The notes: generated from the letters alone by a model not told the origin. A stretch of 64,000 nt of DNA from Cavia porcellus (GCF_034190915.1 NW_026947484.1:84515982-84579981); one strand, 5' to 3'. Shown: positions 46,269-58,915, numbered from the stretch's first letter. Numbers and translations are program-made.

Positions 46269-46324
46269 TTGATTATAGTAAAAGACATACTCCACTAATC
46301 TCCCATCACTTTCAACTCACTGCT

Positions 46325-46645
46325 CTCATCTTTTTGGCCAGTTTCTGAAGCAGTTCTGAAGTGTTATTTCCTGGCTTTAGTTGTGCTGTGATGACTGCTT
46401 TGATGTCCTGTACTGATTCAAAAAGTTTTTTTCATTTTTATTTTGACTTTGGGGCAGAGATAAAAGTATCCTAGTCTCAAACAAAATGAATAACGTGAAT
46501 GAAGATTCACTTTAATGTTTTTATGAGCCTGCCTTTCAGTTGGATGCCACTCAGCACTGGCATTAACTGAGCATGTCTGATCGTACTTCCTACAGATACT
46601 CATGAAAGAGGACTTTGAGAACTGTTTCAAAAAGTGACAAGAATG
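46325..46645 (-). pseudogene. Mariner-type transposase remnant with internal deletion
   Basis: On the - strand an open frame (46418-46630) contains 'SAEWHPTERQAHKN', corresponding to the part of mariner transposase after the first catalytic aspartate. It then runs abruptly into 'FYLCPKVKIKMKKTF', like the conserved 'CDFFLFPKVK' segment near the C-terminus, and, after a short join, 'SVQDIKAVITAQLK'. The stretch between, including the second catalytic aspartate, is missing. It is a dead, internally deleted copy. It shares the 'ctgaagcagttctg' region with the remnant at 488-660. Confidence 0.7.
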
Positions 46646-46689
46646 TTGAAGTTGGTGTGTTCACAGACAGGGGGAGAGTTGTGAGGGGG

Positions 46690-49240
46690 ACTAGTGACAA
46701 TATGATTTTTACTGTAATTTGTTTTATTTAAACACACAATCTTTTGACCTGTCTTTCCTTATACGTATGGAAATATGAAGGAAGGAATCTCTAATACACA
46801 AAAGATTTTTTTCTTAGTTTTCTCTTCATTTTATTAAATAAGGAAATAGAACTGCACCCTAAGGAGGCATGAACTCAAGTGAGTAAATATTCACAAGTGG
46901 AAGTTACTTGGAAATTCTCATCACAGAAAGTTAGCACCAGAAGGCAGCTCTAAGGTGGATGACTGGACTCCCTATACAAGTGGAGCCCAGAAACCTTAGA
47001 AACATTGTGTGCTGTGTTCAAGGCCACCGGTCACTTTGGTAGCAGACTTAGGAGGAACAGGCAAAATTTCTGAATCCTAGTTAATCTCCTGTTCAACTGT
47101 ATTTATTCCTTCTGAAAAATAAAAATTTACATTTGTTTTAGAATTGTTTGAGCAAGAAATCTCTAAAATACAAGACAAGTTGTATCTCACTTTTGACATA
47201 AAGGGACAGTATATTTTTTAGAAGGCTGTGTCTCTGAAAGGAATCAAGTTGGTTCTGCTTTGAGCATGAAAGGGGACATTTATTTATTCATTTAACCAAA
47301 CTACGCGTGGTCATGGCATTCAGTGAGTAGATGTAGAGACTCCCCTCTTTCCACATCACTCAATCTTCGTGTGTTTCTACATGGTAGCTCTATGCTTTAC
47401 TTTACTACCTTGTAACTGAAGAAGTAAAAGAACTATCAGTTTCATCACGCAACACCTGAGGAAATTCAAAAGGGTTCTGAAAATATGTGACAGCCTGAGA
47501 ACTGGTCACTGGGATGAGAGTCTGGTGCTTGGACAACTTTACCTGGAATCATGTTCTGGGATCAGTAGGGTAGAAAGACTGACAACTCACCTCCCACTCA
47601 TCTTTGGAGTGTGAGAGACATAGCTCCCCAAAGGAACTGGGATGCTGTCACCATATTAAAGTGAAAACTGAGCCAGGCAGGCAGAACAGCAGCAGTCAGT
47701 TGAGAAGTCAGCATCACTTGATTTTTGTCCCTAGAGGACAGACTATTACTGAGTTACATAAGGACCTTCTTCCTTCTCTTAGGGAATTATGCATCTTAGG
47801 ATCTGTAGAGGGAGGCATAGCCCATTTTCTATTGCTCTTTTTCTAGAGGCATTGAAAATGCAAGATATTTGGTCCTGAGCCTCCTGTGCATAGAAACACT
47901 CCCTAGACTCAGTGAGTCTTCTGGACTTTAGCCAGGAACCAACGGGTATTCGGTTCGTAGTCATTAACAGCTTCAGTACTGAGTCTGGGTACCTCAGCAG
48001 CAGCAGAGGATGTAAGATGGACATCTGAGACTCGGGTTAACAATGATGGCCTCCTAAAATGACTAAAATTTCAGTCTGAATTTAAAGACAATCCTGTTGT
48101 TACACAATTTCATTTATTCCTGAACATTTTTGGACCTAGTTCTCTAGTCCATATTGTAATACTACAAGTTCCCAGTAAGTTTGCAACAAATTGGTCCTCT
48201 GCTTTGTCAATCTATAGCTCATTTCTTGTAGCTCACATCTAAGGTGCAGCAATCTCCTATACCCCCATAGAGGAACACTTTGGCATTATTCCATGTTGAT
48301 GAGAAGCAGTTAATAATTCTCTTCAAGAACCTTTTACTTACAACTTGGTTTATGTTATTTTTAACAGTCGATGTTATGTCACTTTATATTAAAGAGTTCT
48401 GAAAGCATCTGTGTTAGTTTATGTCACCCATCTATAGGTACATGTCATCATCATTAAACAAAATGGAATTCACATTTTCTATAGTGTTTTGTTATCAGGA
48501 TGACTTCTAGGTCACTGTAACCTCTCTGTTTTTCTCCTTCACCTCAGCTAGGCAATAACGCTCATGAGTAGCTCACTCTCAACTAATTTCATCAGGAAAA
48601 CATACCACCCTTTCTTTAAAAGAAAGATAGTCTCACTTGCAATGCTGCACAAGGCATAGGAAAAATGAGCAATAGGAAAACTAAAACTTTAATCTTACAC
48701 ATTAGTGCACATTTCCCTTATGTATTAACAGAATAACTATTTGTCTCAAATTGTCCTCTAAAAGTGATGAAAATTTTAGAAGTTGCTATTAACAGGAAAA
48801 CATGAACTTTTAGTCTGTTTCTACAGTTTTAGATAGAAAATAAAATTCAGGCTAGAGTTGCTAAGGAATATCAGGGCAGGGTTGCTAAGGCTAAATACCA
48901 TCTGAAACTGTTTAACATGCCATTGAAGGTTTCACTCATTTGTCTCCTGTCTGTGCTTTGTGTGGAGAAGAACACACACACACACATGTTTTCTGAGGCT
49001 TGATGTCGCTGATCCCTGTGAGTGGCACGTGCTCATTTGTCATGAATATCTAGTGTACCTCTTGGTCTAGTGCATCTGCAGATGTTTCTTCAGCAAACTG
49101 GGTGAGATGAGACTACTCTCTGACGCCTAAGCATACGTGAACTACAGATGCATTTGTTACTCATTCATTTTGTCAGTGCCGCTAACTAGCTTGGGAATGT
49201 CTCTCTCTTCAGGGCAGGGCCAACTGTCAAGAGTGTCTCA
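46690..49240. other. Unique DNA, no gene
   Basis: No gene recognised. Contains a short (AC)n at about 48970. Confidence 0.5.
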
Positions 49241-49284
49241 CTGAGTACTAATGACACTGTTAAATAAACGCTGCAGTGTAAATG

Positions 49285-49436
49285 GGAGGGACTAAAGGGG
49301 CGAAGACACGGGGGGGGGGGATGGGGAAGCAAGAAGAATTAAGATATATTCTGTACAAGAACAAATTCCCCATGAAGAATGTGATCGTTATGTGTGGTAA
49401 ACGTGTACTTATAAAAAATAAAATTTAAATTTAAAA
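49285..49436 (+). mobile_element. Probable 5'-truncated L1 3' end
   Basis: A G-run ('ggggggggggatgggg', near 49311) typical of L1 3' UTR polypurine tracts is followed by 'gaattaagatatattctgta', similar to 'gaattaagatgtgctgtttg' at the 3' end of the large L1 (7984). An AATAAA-containing A-rich tail ends near 49436. Confidence 0.4.
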
Positions 49437-49819
49437 AATGCTGTACTTTAGACAGTGAATATAAGCTCATAATTTATCAGGGTTTATCAAATGTTTATGT
49501 CTGACTACATTAGGAAATTCGGATCATTTACTGTTTAGGGAAAATATAAGTAATTATGTTTTAAAATTTTTCTCCAGATTCTTCTCCTTTGTTTTTTCCC
49601 CATCATTTTTTGATGAGGAGAAGCAAGCCACATTTTAGAAGGCACACTAAGTGTCTCTGAGTCTCAAAAATACCAGTGAAATAGTTGCTTTCAGTATATT
49701 TTTATAATACCTTGTCAATAAGCACAACCCATGAGGGTGCCATTCAGAACACTGGGTAAAATGAACCTATGATAATAATCTTGCTTTTCTAACAGAATCA
49801 AGATAATCAGCAGAAAGAA

Positions 49820-51150
49820 CAAAGAGATGACCTGAGTGAAAGCAGTTGCTGACAAAACTCAGCCAAACCAACAACCTGATTTTCAACAACGATACAAAAG
49901 AAAAGTGATTGTCATTTCCAACCAGCGAAGTAGACGTGTTCGGATAGGGTCCAAGTTAATAGCTTGAAACACACTACACAATCTAGGGGATTGTAGAGCA
50001 CCCGGATGAATCGCAAGTGACATATGGGGGCTCATTAAAGGAAGGTGATGTTATGAGCAGCCAGGGAGCTGGCTGAAAATGAGAGCTATTTACAAATGGC
50101 CTCAGGGCCCAGTCGTAGCGATTAGAGGATGCGTCTCACTCTTAGTGATGATCCATTTTTCTTCAGCACTTCTCAGTTATTAGAGTGAGTGTTGGCTATT
50201 ACTGCAAGTTTCTAAGTCCTGAACATATATATGTGTGCGGCTGTCAAGGTGGTGGACAGTTATGCTTCGAGTGATTTTGACAAGCAAACAATGAAAGCCC
50301 TTGGATGGTAAGGGTTCGGTGCAGTCTGCTTCTTTCTCGCTGGAACTTCAAGGTAACAGTTGAAGCTGTAGAAGCAGGAACACCCAACAGTTGCTCCTGT
50401 ATTATGGAGGCGGTGGCTGTGAGCTGAGCTTTGAATGACACATTATTTGCTCTGTGCACCCCAATCTATTTTCTGCCTGACTAAGCTTATAAAACTCTGC
50501 ATAAATTCTTCTCTCAGCCTGTTCCATAATCCTGTGAACACATTGTCTTCCTGCTCGTTCTTTCAGCCAGCAAGCACCAGCTGTTGGGTCCTAGAAACAT
50601 TTTATGATAAAGATTTTAAAAAAGTAGCTAATCAGAAAGCTGGAAAAACTGCAAAATGCTTGAGATATGAAGACTCTTAGCGATGTGAAAATCTGACCTG
50701 CCCCGAAACCATGATTAGGCATCTATCAATCATCACTGGACTGAACCCCGGGGTGCTATCAGTTTATCCAGACGGCTCTCAGCTGCCTCAGTTCTGCACA
50801 GTGTGTAAACCAACCCAGTGTGGTTTATTATGTGGTAGAGAAAGGGTAAACGCTGAGCTTAAAACTACGAGCAGATATAATTATCCAAACATCGCTTTCA
50901 TGTTTAATGTAAAAACACCACAAACGTCTTTGTTCCTTCCGGCTTCAAAAGGAGAGTGGAAGTCACTTGATAATGTCTGTCTAATTACTTGAACGCACAC
51001 TTCAGTCCTCAAATACACGGGAGAGCTAGTTGTTATAATTAGAAGTAATATAAAGACACAGTTTATATAAATTGTAGCTAATTACTTAAGTAAAATGCCA
51101 GATTCTTTCCATCTTACAAAGGAAGCTATCCAACGACATATGATTTAAAC
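49820..51150. other. Candidate conserved regulatory block, no gene
   Basis: This stretch has no repeat signature. It keeps many more CpG dinucleotides than its neighbours and has locally balanced composition. Three TAATTA cores lie within about 105 bases (50982, 51036, 51079), two of them in the longer shared context 'ctaattactt'. Open frames at 50435 (81 codons) and 50711 (93 codons) have no domain and no convincing splice context. It reads like a developmental enhancer, but this is inference without alignment. Confidence 0.35.
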
Positions 51151-51590
51151 AACAGATCAGAGTGGGATATCTGGTGATTATAGCAGAAAGGCTGTTGAAG
51201 AGCTTTGTGCTATCTTTAGTGGAACAGAAAAAAGTTACTCAAGTTATTTTTTGTAGGGTTTAATTTTTTTCATGGAACCCTAGTTAAGACAGGCAGACAT
51301 GAGTATTTCATCAAAACTAAAGCACAGGAAAATCAGCTTTGGTTTGTAGTGGCTTTTGCAATGCCAGTGGTGACATAACCAAGTCAACCAAACCCTTTAT
51401 TTGAAAACAAGACAAACTGAATGTGAATATTTGTCTTTCACATTGACTCACAGACTTGCCATCTCATTGGATTAAACAGAAATGTAAAACAGAAATGTAA
51501 AAATTGTAAGTCCAGTGTGGAGCTCATGGAATGTGACTGTTGCTAAGAAAAACAAGTACATTTTTAGAGGATGACTATATTTTACATCTC
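51151..51590. other. Unique DNA, no gene
   Basis: Nothing recognised. Confidence 0.45.
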
Positions 51591-51594
51591 AGTC

Positions 51595-51755
51595 ACCATA
51601 AACTAAACATCTTTCTTCAGCCATTCCCCTCTGCCATGACATTTCTGCCTTGGAGCCAGTTGTCTGTGGACTGACAGCCTTTAAAGATGAGGCAAATTGA
51701 ACCTTTTCTCCTTTAGGTTCTGGGTGTTGGGTATTGTGTCCCCACAATGGGAAAT
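51595..51755 (+). mobile_element. MaLR-type LTR, 3' part
   Basis: 'ttctgccttggagccagttg', 'tctgtggactgacagccttt', 'aaccttttctcctttaggtt', 'gtgttgggtattgtgtcccc' and 'aatgggaaatgtgactcc' follow the 3' part of MaLR LTRs in order. The 5' part is missing or unrecognisable. Confidence 0.6.
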
Positions 51756-51759
51756 GTGA

Positions 51760-53180
51760 CTCCTGTCCTGCCTCAGCTCTGTCATCTAGTATAAGTGCAT
51801 CTTTTGTGTCCTGCATTGTTTCAACCAACCTTAGCTTCTTCACCCCTGCAAGCTATGCAATACTGTCTTGCAACCAGTGGGGCATAAAACATATCACATT
51901 TGAAAACTTTCTTTAAAATTATGAGTGAAGGCATTTTTCAGAAACCACAAGATTTTATGGTTTCATTGATACGCTGAAAGTTACATCAGGACATTGAGGG
52001 AAAATTAAGGCAGCAAAGTGTAGAAATGTTATAGTTTATTGAAAAAAAGTCTGAGCTAATAAAGTGACTTTTTCCTATTCCCATCCTACTACGTCTTCTC
52101 CTAACAATCAAAGACAATCAGTGAGTACACTGTCCCTGCATATGAAGGATAAAGAGTCTATTGTTCTAAAGTACTAAAATCAAAAGTTAGAGCAGTTAGT
52201 CATAATTCATTTATAAGCATCACTCTTTTTTCCAGACAAAGAAAATCTAGCCTTCTGGTCCATAATGAGGGAAATTTTATTATAAATTCTCTTAGCTATA
52301 AAAATCATTTTCTGTACATAATTTATACTTAGCCAATATAGAGGAGTGATAAAATTTATTATAGATTTCAAAATGTTTTGCTGTGAATAATGAAGACTGT
52401 ACCTGCCAACTGAAAAAAACAAAAATTATGAATTTAAATGAGTTAGTAGTTTTCCTTATTTTTGAGCATTCAGAAGGTTCTTTAAAATAGACACATTTTA
52501 TTAAATCAGATACTTTCAAATTGGCCAACATCTTTTACCTAAAAATTTTCATTATGCAGTACAACATGTTTATTCAGGTGAAAGTATACGGAATAATGCA
52601 TATCTCTAAATGCATTGATCTAAATGCAAATGCAGTTAAATGTAAAATCTAACCTTGCTGTCATTTGGCATTACATTATGCCATCAAAATTTAGAAGCAC
52701 TCTTTTTCATTTCTTAACACAGAAGTCCCCAAATCAACAGCAATTCTAGGAAGAATTTGCGAAAATAGAGGTTAAACATTTAAATTCAGCTGCCAAAATC
52801 ATTTAGAAACCTTTCATACAAGTATAGAAAATAAATTTACACTTAGGTTATGACATGACTGTTAGAAAGTTTGCTGGCTTACAGCACCATGATCCTAGAG
52901 ATTTTAAAAGTATGGGTCGGACTAGTACGGTTGAGTCTTTATTTTACTCAGTCATTGGACTAAGTTGCTTTCTGCCTAATTCACTTAACCCAGATGTTTT
53001 TCTGAGCAAATTGTAGGCAACCCAAAGTTAGTAACAAGTCTTGTTTCTCTTCTTTCTGGGCAAAGTATGTACAATTTCATGGCTCAAATGCCAAGCATAA
53101 ATCTAAAATAAATACAGCAAGTTTGTTACGTAGGCATTGGAATTAACTGGAACAATTTTTTGTCTTAGTGTATTTGAAAT
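51760..53180. other. Unique AT-rich DNA, no gene
   Basis: Nothing recognised. Confidence 0.5.
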
Positions 53181-53184
53181 GTTG

Positions 53185-53492
53185 CAGTGAAGATTCCACG
53201 GACTAGGTAATTTGAACAATATATTTTTTGTTACAATTCTGGAGGCTGAACTCAATGAACTTTAGACTTTATGTCTGGTGAGGATCGGTTTCTCTGTTCA
53301 TTGGCAGCACTTTCTCCTCTTTTCAAATGACAGAGAGGAAATGTTGCTCTTCATGGCCTCCTTTATGTGGGCAACAATCCCATTCGTGTGGGATTTGTCT
53401 TCATAACCTAATAAACTATCAAAGGCCCTACCTCCTAACACTGTCTCACTGGGGATAGAATTTTAATATGTTAATTTGAGGAAACACAGTCT
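53185..53492 (-). mobile_element. MaLR-type LTR (MST/MLT1-like)
   Basis: The + strand shows the antisense LTR: 'ggactaggtaatttgaacaa', 'acaattctggaggctgaact', 'tgtctggtgaggatcggttt', 'catggcctcctttatgtggg', 'cataacctaataaactatca', 'ccctacctcctaacactgtc' and 'tttaatatgttaatttgagg'. It is nearly complete and solitary. Confidence 0.7.
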
Positions 53493-53497
53493 CTTCA

Positions 53498-53615
53498 GAA
53501 TACCATTTTGTGAATAAGAATATTGAAATCCAAGAAGACTAAATATCTTGTCTGTGATCCTAATTGTAGGTTGAATTTAACATCAGAATCCTTGTTTTTT
53601 GGTGTCAAAAATGTC
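53498..53615 (-). mobile_element. MIR fragment
   Basis: Antisense MIR pattern: 'ccattttgtgaataagaata', 'ttgaaatccaagaagactaa', 'atatcttgtctgtgatcct' and 'taacatcagaatccttg'. Confidence 0.5.
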
Positions 53616-53619
53616 TTCC

Positions 53620-54320
53620 CTTTAACATTATCTCCTTGACGTAAAGCATTGTTGAGCATATCAATAAAACCACAGGATGATAACACTAAAATATGTGTTA
53701 GTTCTCTAAAGAAGAGTACAGGCAGTTAAGTCAAATGTTAAACCGCCCAGTTAAAAGTAAGTACTACAGCCTAGAACTTGTACCATAGACTTTTTCTCTT
53801 CCCTTTTCTATTATTTGGTCTTTCAATATTCAAAGACAATTGAAGGCATGCCAATTCACTGGATTATATTGCGTACGTTAAGTACAAAGCTGTGAAATAG
53901 TCTCTGGTTTCCTTTGTAAGCTGCGTTAACAACAATTTATGCCACCTGAGGCATATGTTTCTTTTCATGACAATATAAAATAAAATCTTATTAAGAAGAA
54001 TGAAGTAATATTGAAGAGAAATAGGGTCATCCTAGCCAGCTGGCTGAGTATGCCTGCCATGTCTCCAATGTTGTTTAGCAAATAATTTTACTTACTGGAA
54101 ATTTCTGGCTAACACACTCATTTGATGAGCTAAATGTCTTTTGCAGTAATCTTGATAGCAAATGTCATTTTCCATTTGGAAAAAAAATATAGTATTGAAA
54201 AGTATTTCCTATGGAACACTAAGCTAAATATCTTTATTATATACGTATACAACCTGCATATTTATTTCAACAATAGAATCATGTACTAGACTGAACTTTT
54301 CACCAAAGAGTTGAATATTA
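53620..54320. other. Unique AT-rich DNA, no gene
   Basis: Nothing recognised. Confidence 0.5.
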
Positions 54321-54324
54321 TTGG

Positions 54325-54326
54325 TT

Positions 54327-54370
<44 letters not shown>
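54325..54370 (+). repeat. (TTTC)n microsatellite
   Basis: About eleven TTTC units, the expanded antisense tail of the adjacent SINE. Confidence 0.95.
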
Positions 54371-54372
<2 letters not shown>

Positions 54373-54457
54373 CTTTTTTCTGGTGCTAGGCATTGAACTC
54401 AGGACCTTGTGCTTGCCAGGCAGATGCTTATGCTGCTGAGCTATATCCCTGGCTCTA
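54371..54457 (-). mobile_element. ID-type SINE
   Basis: Antisense ID body 'ggtgctaggcattgaactca', 'ggaccttgtgcttgccaggc', 'atgctgctgagctatatccc'. 'tggtttctt' on the left and 'atagtttctt' on the right may be a decayed target-site duplication. Confidence 0.85.
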
Positions 54458-54799
54458 TCAATAGTTTCTTAATGCTTAATATGCAATAAAGCAGTTTGGA
54501 TTATAAGATATGAACACAAAAAGCCAGATCTCATAATCCTAACTGCCTGGTTGTTTTCTAATTCTACTACTTAGAATTGCTACATGATACTATTAGGAGT
54601 ATTAATAGAAGATATTTGCAGTGAGTACTGAAGAAGTATTTATTATGATTGCTGCTACTGACTGCATAACATTGATGTTTTGTCACAAATACCTTTGGTT
54701 TGAGTAAGTGGGCATTCAAAGTGTTTCAAATGTCCTCAATACCATGATTAGAGAAAAAGATAGACATTTGTGGAAAAAGTAGCTTGAGAAGGATACATA

Positions 54800-54945
54800 C
54801 CTAGAGGATTTGGAGAGTGGGGCATGGTAGACACCACATTGTAGATCTCTAGTCTCTAGAACTGTGAGAGACTGAATTTCTATTGATTTAGCAACCAGTT
54901 TGTTGTACTTTTTTTTTCAGGAAGCTACTGCATAATTAAATAAAT
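54800..54945 (+). mobile_element. MLT1-like LTR 3' end
   Basis: 'ctctagtctctagaactgtg', 'agagactgaatttctattga' and 'gcaaccagtttgttgtactt' follow the last ~100 bases of MLT1 LTRs. Confidence 0.5.
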
Positions 54946-56035
54946 ATAATTGAATTAAAAATTATCTGGGGTGTGTTGTGAACAAAAGTTGTGCATTACT
55001 AGAAATGTTGAATTGTGCACTAGGGTCACTGGCAAATTACATTTAAAAAGTAAGTGTAAGCTATACATAGTGTAATCTTCTGTTGTGGATTGAAGCCAGT
55101 GTTTGACTGTATAGTCAGAATTTTTAAAAAGAAAACGAGATCATAAAAAGATTCTATGTTAATTTCCTTATTAACTGATTCCTTGTAAATTCAGATCCAG
55201 TTTGTTAACACAGGAGAGAAAGTAGACTCTTCTATTTCCCTTTAAAATAAAAATCAAGTTGCAATAACAATGTTAGTGATTCAAGGTACTTTATCAAGCA
55301 ATGAGCACCTGGTGCATTTGCTTACTCTCTCAGGCAACTATGTAAAGGACTTGTATGCATCAGCTTATTTAATAAAAAAATCCTTATATCTCATTCACCT
55401 TTGAAGAGTTAATCCAGAGTGCATATCAAACTATGAGCACTATCTGGGTACTTTAAAGGCCTTCATAACATTTAGTAGATACCTCTTTAAGTGAAAGTTT
55501 AGACTGGTAGATATAAAAGCACTATGACTTTTACCAATGGTCTTCTGTGATCTCTCCTATGTCTAGGTCTTCATGACTTTCTAGGTCAATTCTCTTTGCA
55601 AATATAAAGACAGAGCGTGAGTTCTGGCCAGGACTACATAACGCCAAGGATCTCATTGTCAGCCTTAACATTACTTTTCTCTGTCTTTCTGGAGTTTCTA
55701 TCAAGGATGATACAAAACTGCTAGAATTTTGGAAATATATACTATTATATCTTAGTTTGATTAAATAAAAATGTTTTGATTCCATGTCCATGTATTTTTC
55801 ATTATTGAATAATCTGGTAACTCATAGGGAAGTAAGAATATACTGTAGTCCTTGATGAGATCACAATCTACAGGATAGGCAAGAGGGGAAACAGGTGATT
55901 CAAGGTACTATTTTACATGTGCTGTTGGAGTTGAGTACGAGAATACAAAGGAGGAAGGTGCCCAGACATAGAGAATCCCTGAGTTGAGTTTTGATATGTG
56001 ATCAGGGGGATGCATGTGTACACAATATTCAATTC
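54946..56035. other. Unique AT-rich DNA, no gene
   Basis: An 86-codon - frame (55531-55791) has no domain. Confidence 0.5.
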
Positions 56036-56039
56036 AACT

Positions 56040-56858
56040 TTATGAAGCACAAAATATAAAAGTTAAGGAGTTGACAGTATCAGGTGTTGTGAGGATGAGG
56101 ACCTCTCAGGCACTTATGGTGGCAGTGTATATTGGTACATCCATTTTGAGGAGTAACTTGACAATACCCATTAAACTTTTTAATTCAAAGTGATGGGGTA
56201 GTGAGTTGGTGATGGATATCTATATATATCTATAGATATCAATTGAGATAGCATCAAAAACAATGTTGGGCATAAAAAATTATAGAATATAGTAAAATAT
56301 TATTTATATATAATTGAACAGCAGTGTTGCGTAAGGATGAATATCAACGTATGTGTATATTTATATATGGACTAAAAAAGAAAAATTTCGATATGAATAG
56401 GCAAGAACTTTATTATAGTACTTGGGTCTGGTGAGGAAGAAGGATAATAGGATAAAATAGAAGCTCAAAGAGGGTCTCAAGAATATTTGTGTTATTTCCT
56501 TTTTGAAAAACCAAAATAATATGAAGAGATAAAATTTATAAATTTATCATATTCCAAGATTCTATGAATACATAGTACTATGCATACAATATACAGGTAT
56601 AAATACAAATATATTTTTATAAATATATTTTAAGTGAAGTGAAATAAACAAAATAGAAGAAGAGAATGAGTAAAGAATAGGAGATTTGAAGCATTAAGAG
56701 AATTAAAATTGGGGAAGGGAGGTATGGGCAGTGTAATAGTCCAGGAAAACAAGGAGTTGTACGGCAGGTGCAGGGCACACATAATAGCATATCAGTTAGA
56801 CAAGGGGGATAAGTTAAAAGATCTGTTGCACTGCATGATGACTGTAATTAATAACGGA
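56040..56858 (+). mobile_element. Old L1 3' UTR fragment
   Basis: Phrases in order match L1M-type 3' ends: 'ttgtgaggatgaggacctct', 'tggcagtgtatattggtaca', 'tccattttgaggagtaactt', 'caaaaacaatgttgggcata', 'gggtctggtgaggaagaagg', and near the end 'agttaaaagatctgttgcac' and 'tgactgtaattaataacg'. ORF2 itself is absent. Confidence 0.55.
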
Positions 56859-56859
56859 A

Positions 56860-57190
56860 TCTTGTTTTGGTATCTGTGGGGGATTTTGGTTCCAGGACCC
56901 ACAATGATAATAAATCTGCAGATGCTCAGATCTTTTATATAAAATGGCATAGTATTTGGTATAATGTATACATATCTCTCATACTATTAAAACCATCTCT
57001 AGATTACTTATGATTTCTATAACAATGTAAACATGATGTAAATAGCTTTTATGTTGTTTAGGGATTTCTGAGATGAAGAAGTCTTTACATGATCCACACA
57101 GACATGATTTAAGAAAAGAGAATTCTCATTGAAGAGCTGATTGGATCCAAGGATGTGGAATATACAAATACAGTGGGCCAACTTTATTAT
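56860..57190 (+). mobile_element. MER2-like non-autonomous Tigger transposon
   Basis: 'ggtatctgtgggggattttg', 'gttccaggacccacaatgat', 'aatctgcagatgctcagatc', 'tatataaaatggcatagtat', 'catctctagattacttatga' and a right end 'caaatacagtgggccaact' follow the order of a well-known ~345-bp non-autonomous Tc1/mariner-Tigger element, nearly full length. It carries no transposase. Confidence 0.7.
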
Positions 57191-57194
57191 ATTC

Positions 57195-57570
57195 CTGAAA
57201 GATGCTAAAATTGTGGATATTAAAATTTCTCACCATAAAAGTGATAATTATATGAGATAACATATGTACTAAGGAGCTAGATTTAGACATTCCACAATGG
57301 GTTTATAGTTCAAAATTATGTTGTATATGGGAAATGCATGTAATTTATGGAAATTTTATTTTATTTTTTTCTACAAAACTAGTCTCATCAAAAAATGTTC
57401 ACATTTTAACAACGAGAATGACATTTGACCAAATATCTGAGTACTGCAAACCAACCAATTTTAGGTACAAAAAATGACAGCAGTAACTCAGAACCCTAAT
57501 TCATGATATCAAAACCCAATCAAAATTCAAAGTACATTTGATAAATTGAGTGATATTAAATAATTGAGAA
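57195..57570. other. Unique AT-rich DNA, no gene
   Basis: Nothing recognised. Confidence 0.45.
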
Positions 57571-57574
57571 TGGA

Positions 57575-57650
57575 CCTGTGTGGAGCCTATGGCAGGCACA
57601 GGATCCTGGTTCAATCCCCAGCATGAAAATAAAACTACCATGAAAAGTGT
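57575..57650 (+). mobile_element. ID-type SINE, partial
   Basis: 'ggcaggcacaggatcctggt' then 'tcaatccccagcatgaaaat' is the B-box half of an ID element with an A-rich tail. The A-box half is missing or degraded. Confidence 0.45.
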
Positions 57651-57654
57651 GTAT

Positions 57655-57850
57655 TTAAACAAATATATACAAATATACACTTCATGGTTTATATATTTTA
57701 AATATATGTATATACTTCTGATATAATATTTAAATATATCTTTATGTGTATTATTCAGGATAAAAATATATTAAATATTTATAAATATTCATATATTATA
57801 AAGATAGTATATTTGTTAATATATAATTAACATATTATGTATTGATATTA
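57655..57850 (+). repeat. AT-rich low-complexity DNA
   Basis: Alternating 'atatat' and 'aaatat' text with almost no G or C. Confidence 0.8.
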
Positions 57851-58877
57851 CCCAATAGACTAATGTATTGCAATACATTATCCTTTGTGTACTATAGAAA
57901 TGCACATCAAATGCATATTTGACATATGCATATGCAATTAGTGTTAGTGTGGTAAACAATGCATTTCCAGTCAGTGGGTGCTCTTCAGCAGCATTTGAAA
58001 AACATTCTGGACATTCTGCTGAATTTCTCTCTGAGTCACTTGTTTTGCATTTTGGTAACAGTTTGAATTCATAAAATCTGATAAAATGTACCAGGACAGT
58101 GCTGGACCTAACACAAAGGAAGGCCAGCTGGGAAAAGAATGAAATGGAAATTATTCTCTAGACCTACAGACCTCAGGAGTCAGAATGATCTTCCAAGAAG
58201 ACAAAATCATGAGTCCACCAGTACACTCACCAGAGAAGAGCTAACTGCTCAAGGAGTAACAGGCATGTGAGAGAAGATGAGATTGTCTTAGTAAATGTAG
58301 GATGATCAGAAACATCAATCACAAGTGAAGGACAAGGAGGATGCTAAGTTGCATGCTCAAATGAAGTAAAGGAACCACAAGCACGTTTTGAGAAAGTTGT
58401 ACTTGAGCTACAAGTTCAGCTCTGTGGTAACCTGGACATCATGGGCATGATCAGTGTGAAGTGTATTCACCATGCATCCTACAGCTTGACATGCCTCATC
58501 ACCTAACAGTCAGCATGGCCATTCATAATGTCAACTCCTCCTCTCTTCTTAATGTGCATTAAGCTCTTATTGGGAAATATATATCAGTGAGCATCTCACC
58601 TCTTTAGAAGACAGGGGCTTAAAGTTTCCAAGAACAACTGTATATTGTTTTACTAGGCAGCAATGCACATGAGTATCGGCTGAATGAGGTTATTCTTACA
58701 CCATTCATTGATACCCAATCTCTTTTACCCTCATTGCCAAGTCTTCTATTTTTGGAGTAAACTTATACAGTTTTGAATTTCTTCATCAAATATTTATTTG
58801 ATAATATAAATGTACTATTTAGTCACATTCATTATGTCAAATTATTTTAAAGGAAACATTTCTAGTACCTATGTTAG

Positions 58878-58915
<38 letters not shown>

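Noticed and set aside
50435..50992. Two adjacent open frames that could be exons
   Set aside because: Their translations match no protein I know and no clear acceptor/donor pair brackets them; conserved non-coding sequence is more likely.
56215..56240. Inverted repeat with 10-bp arms (gatatctata/tatagatatc)
   Set aside because: Built from AT-rich low-complexity sequence, expected by chance there.
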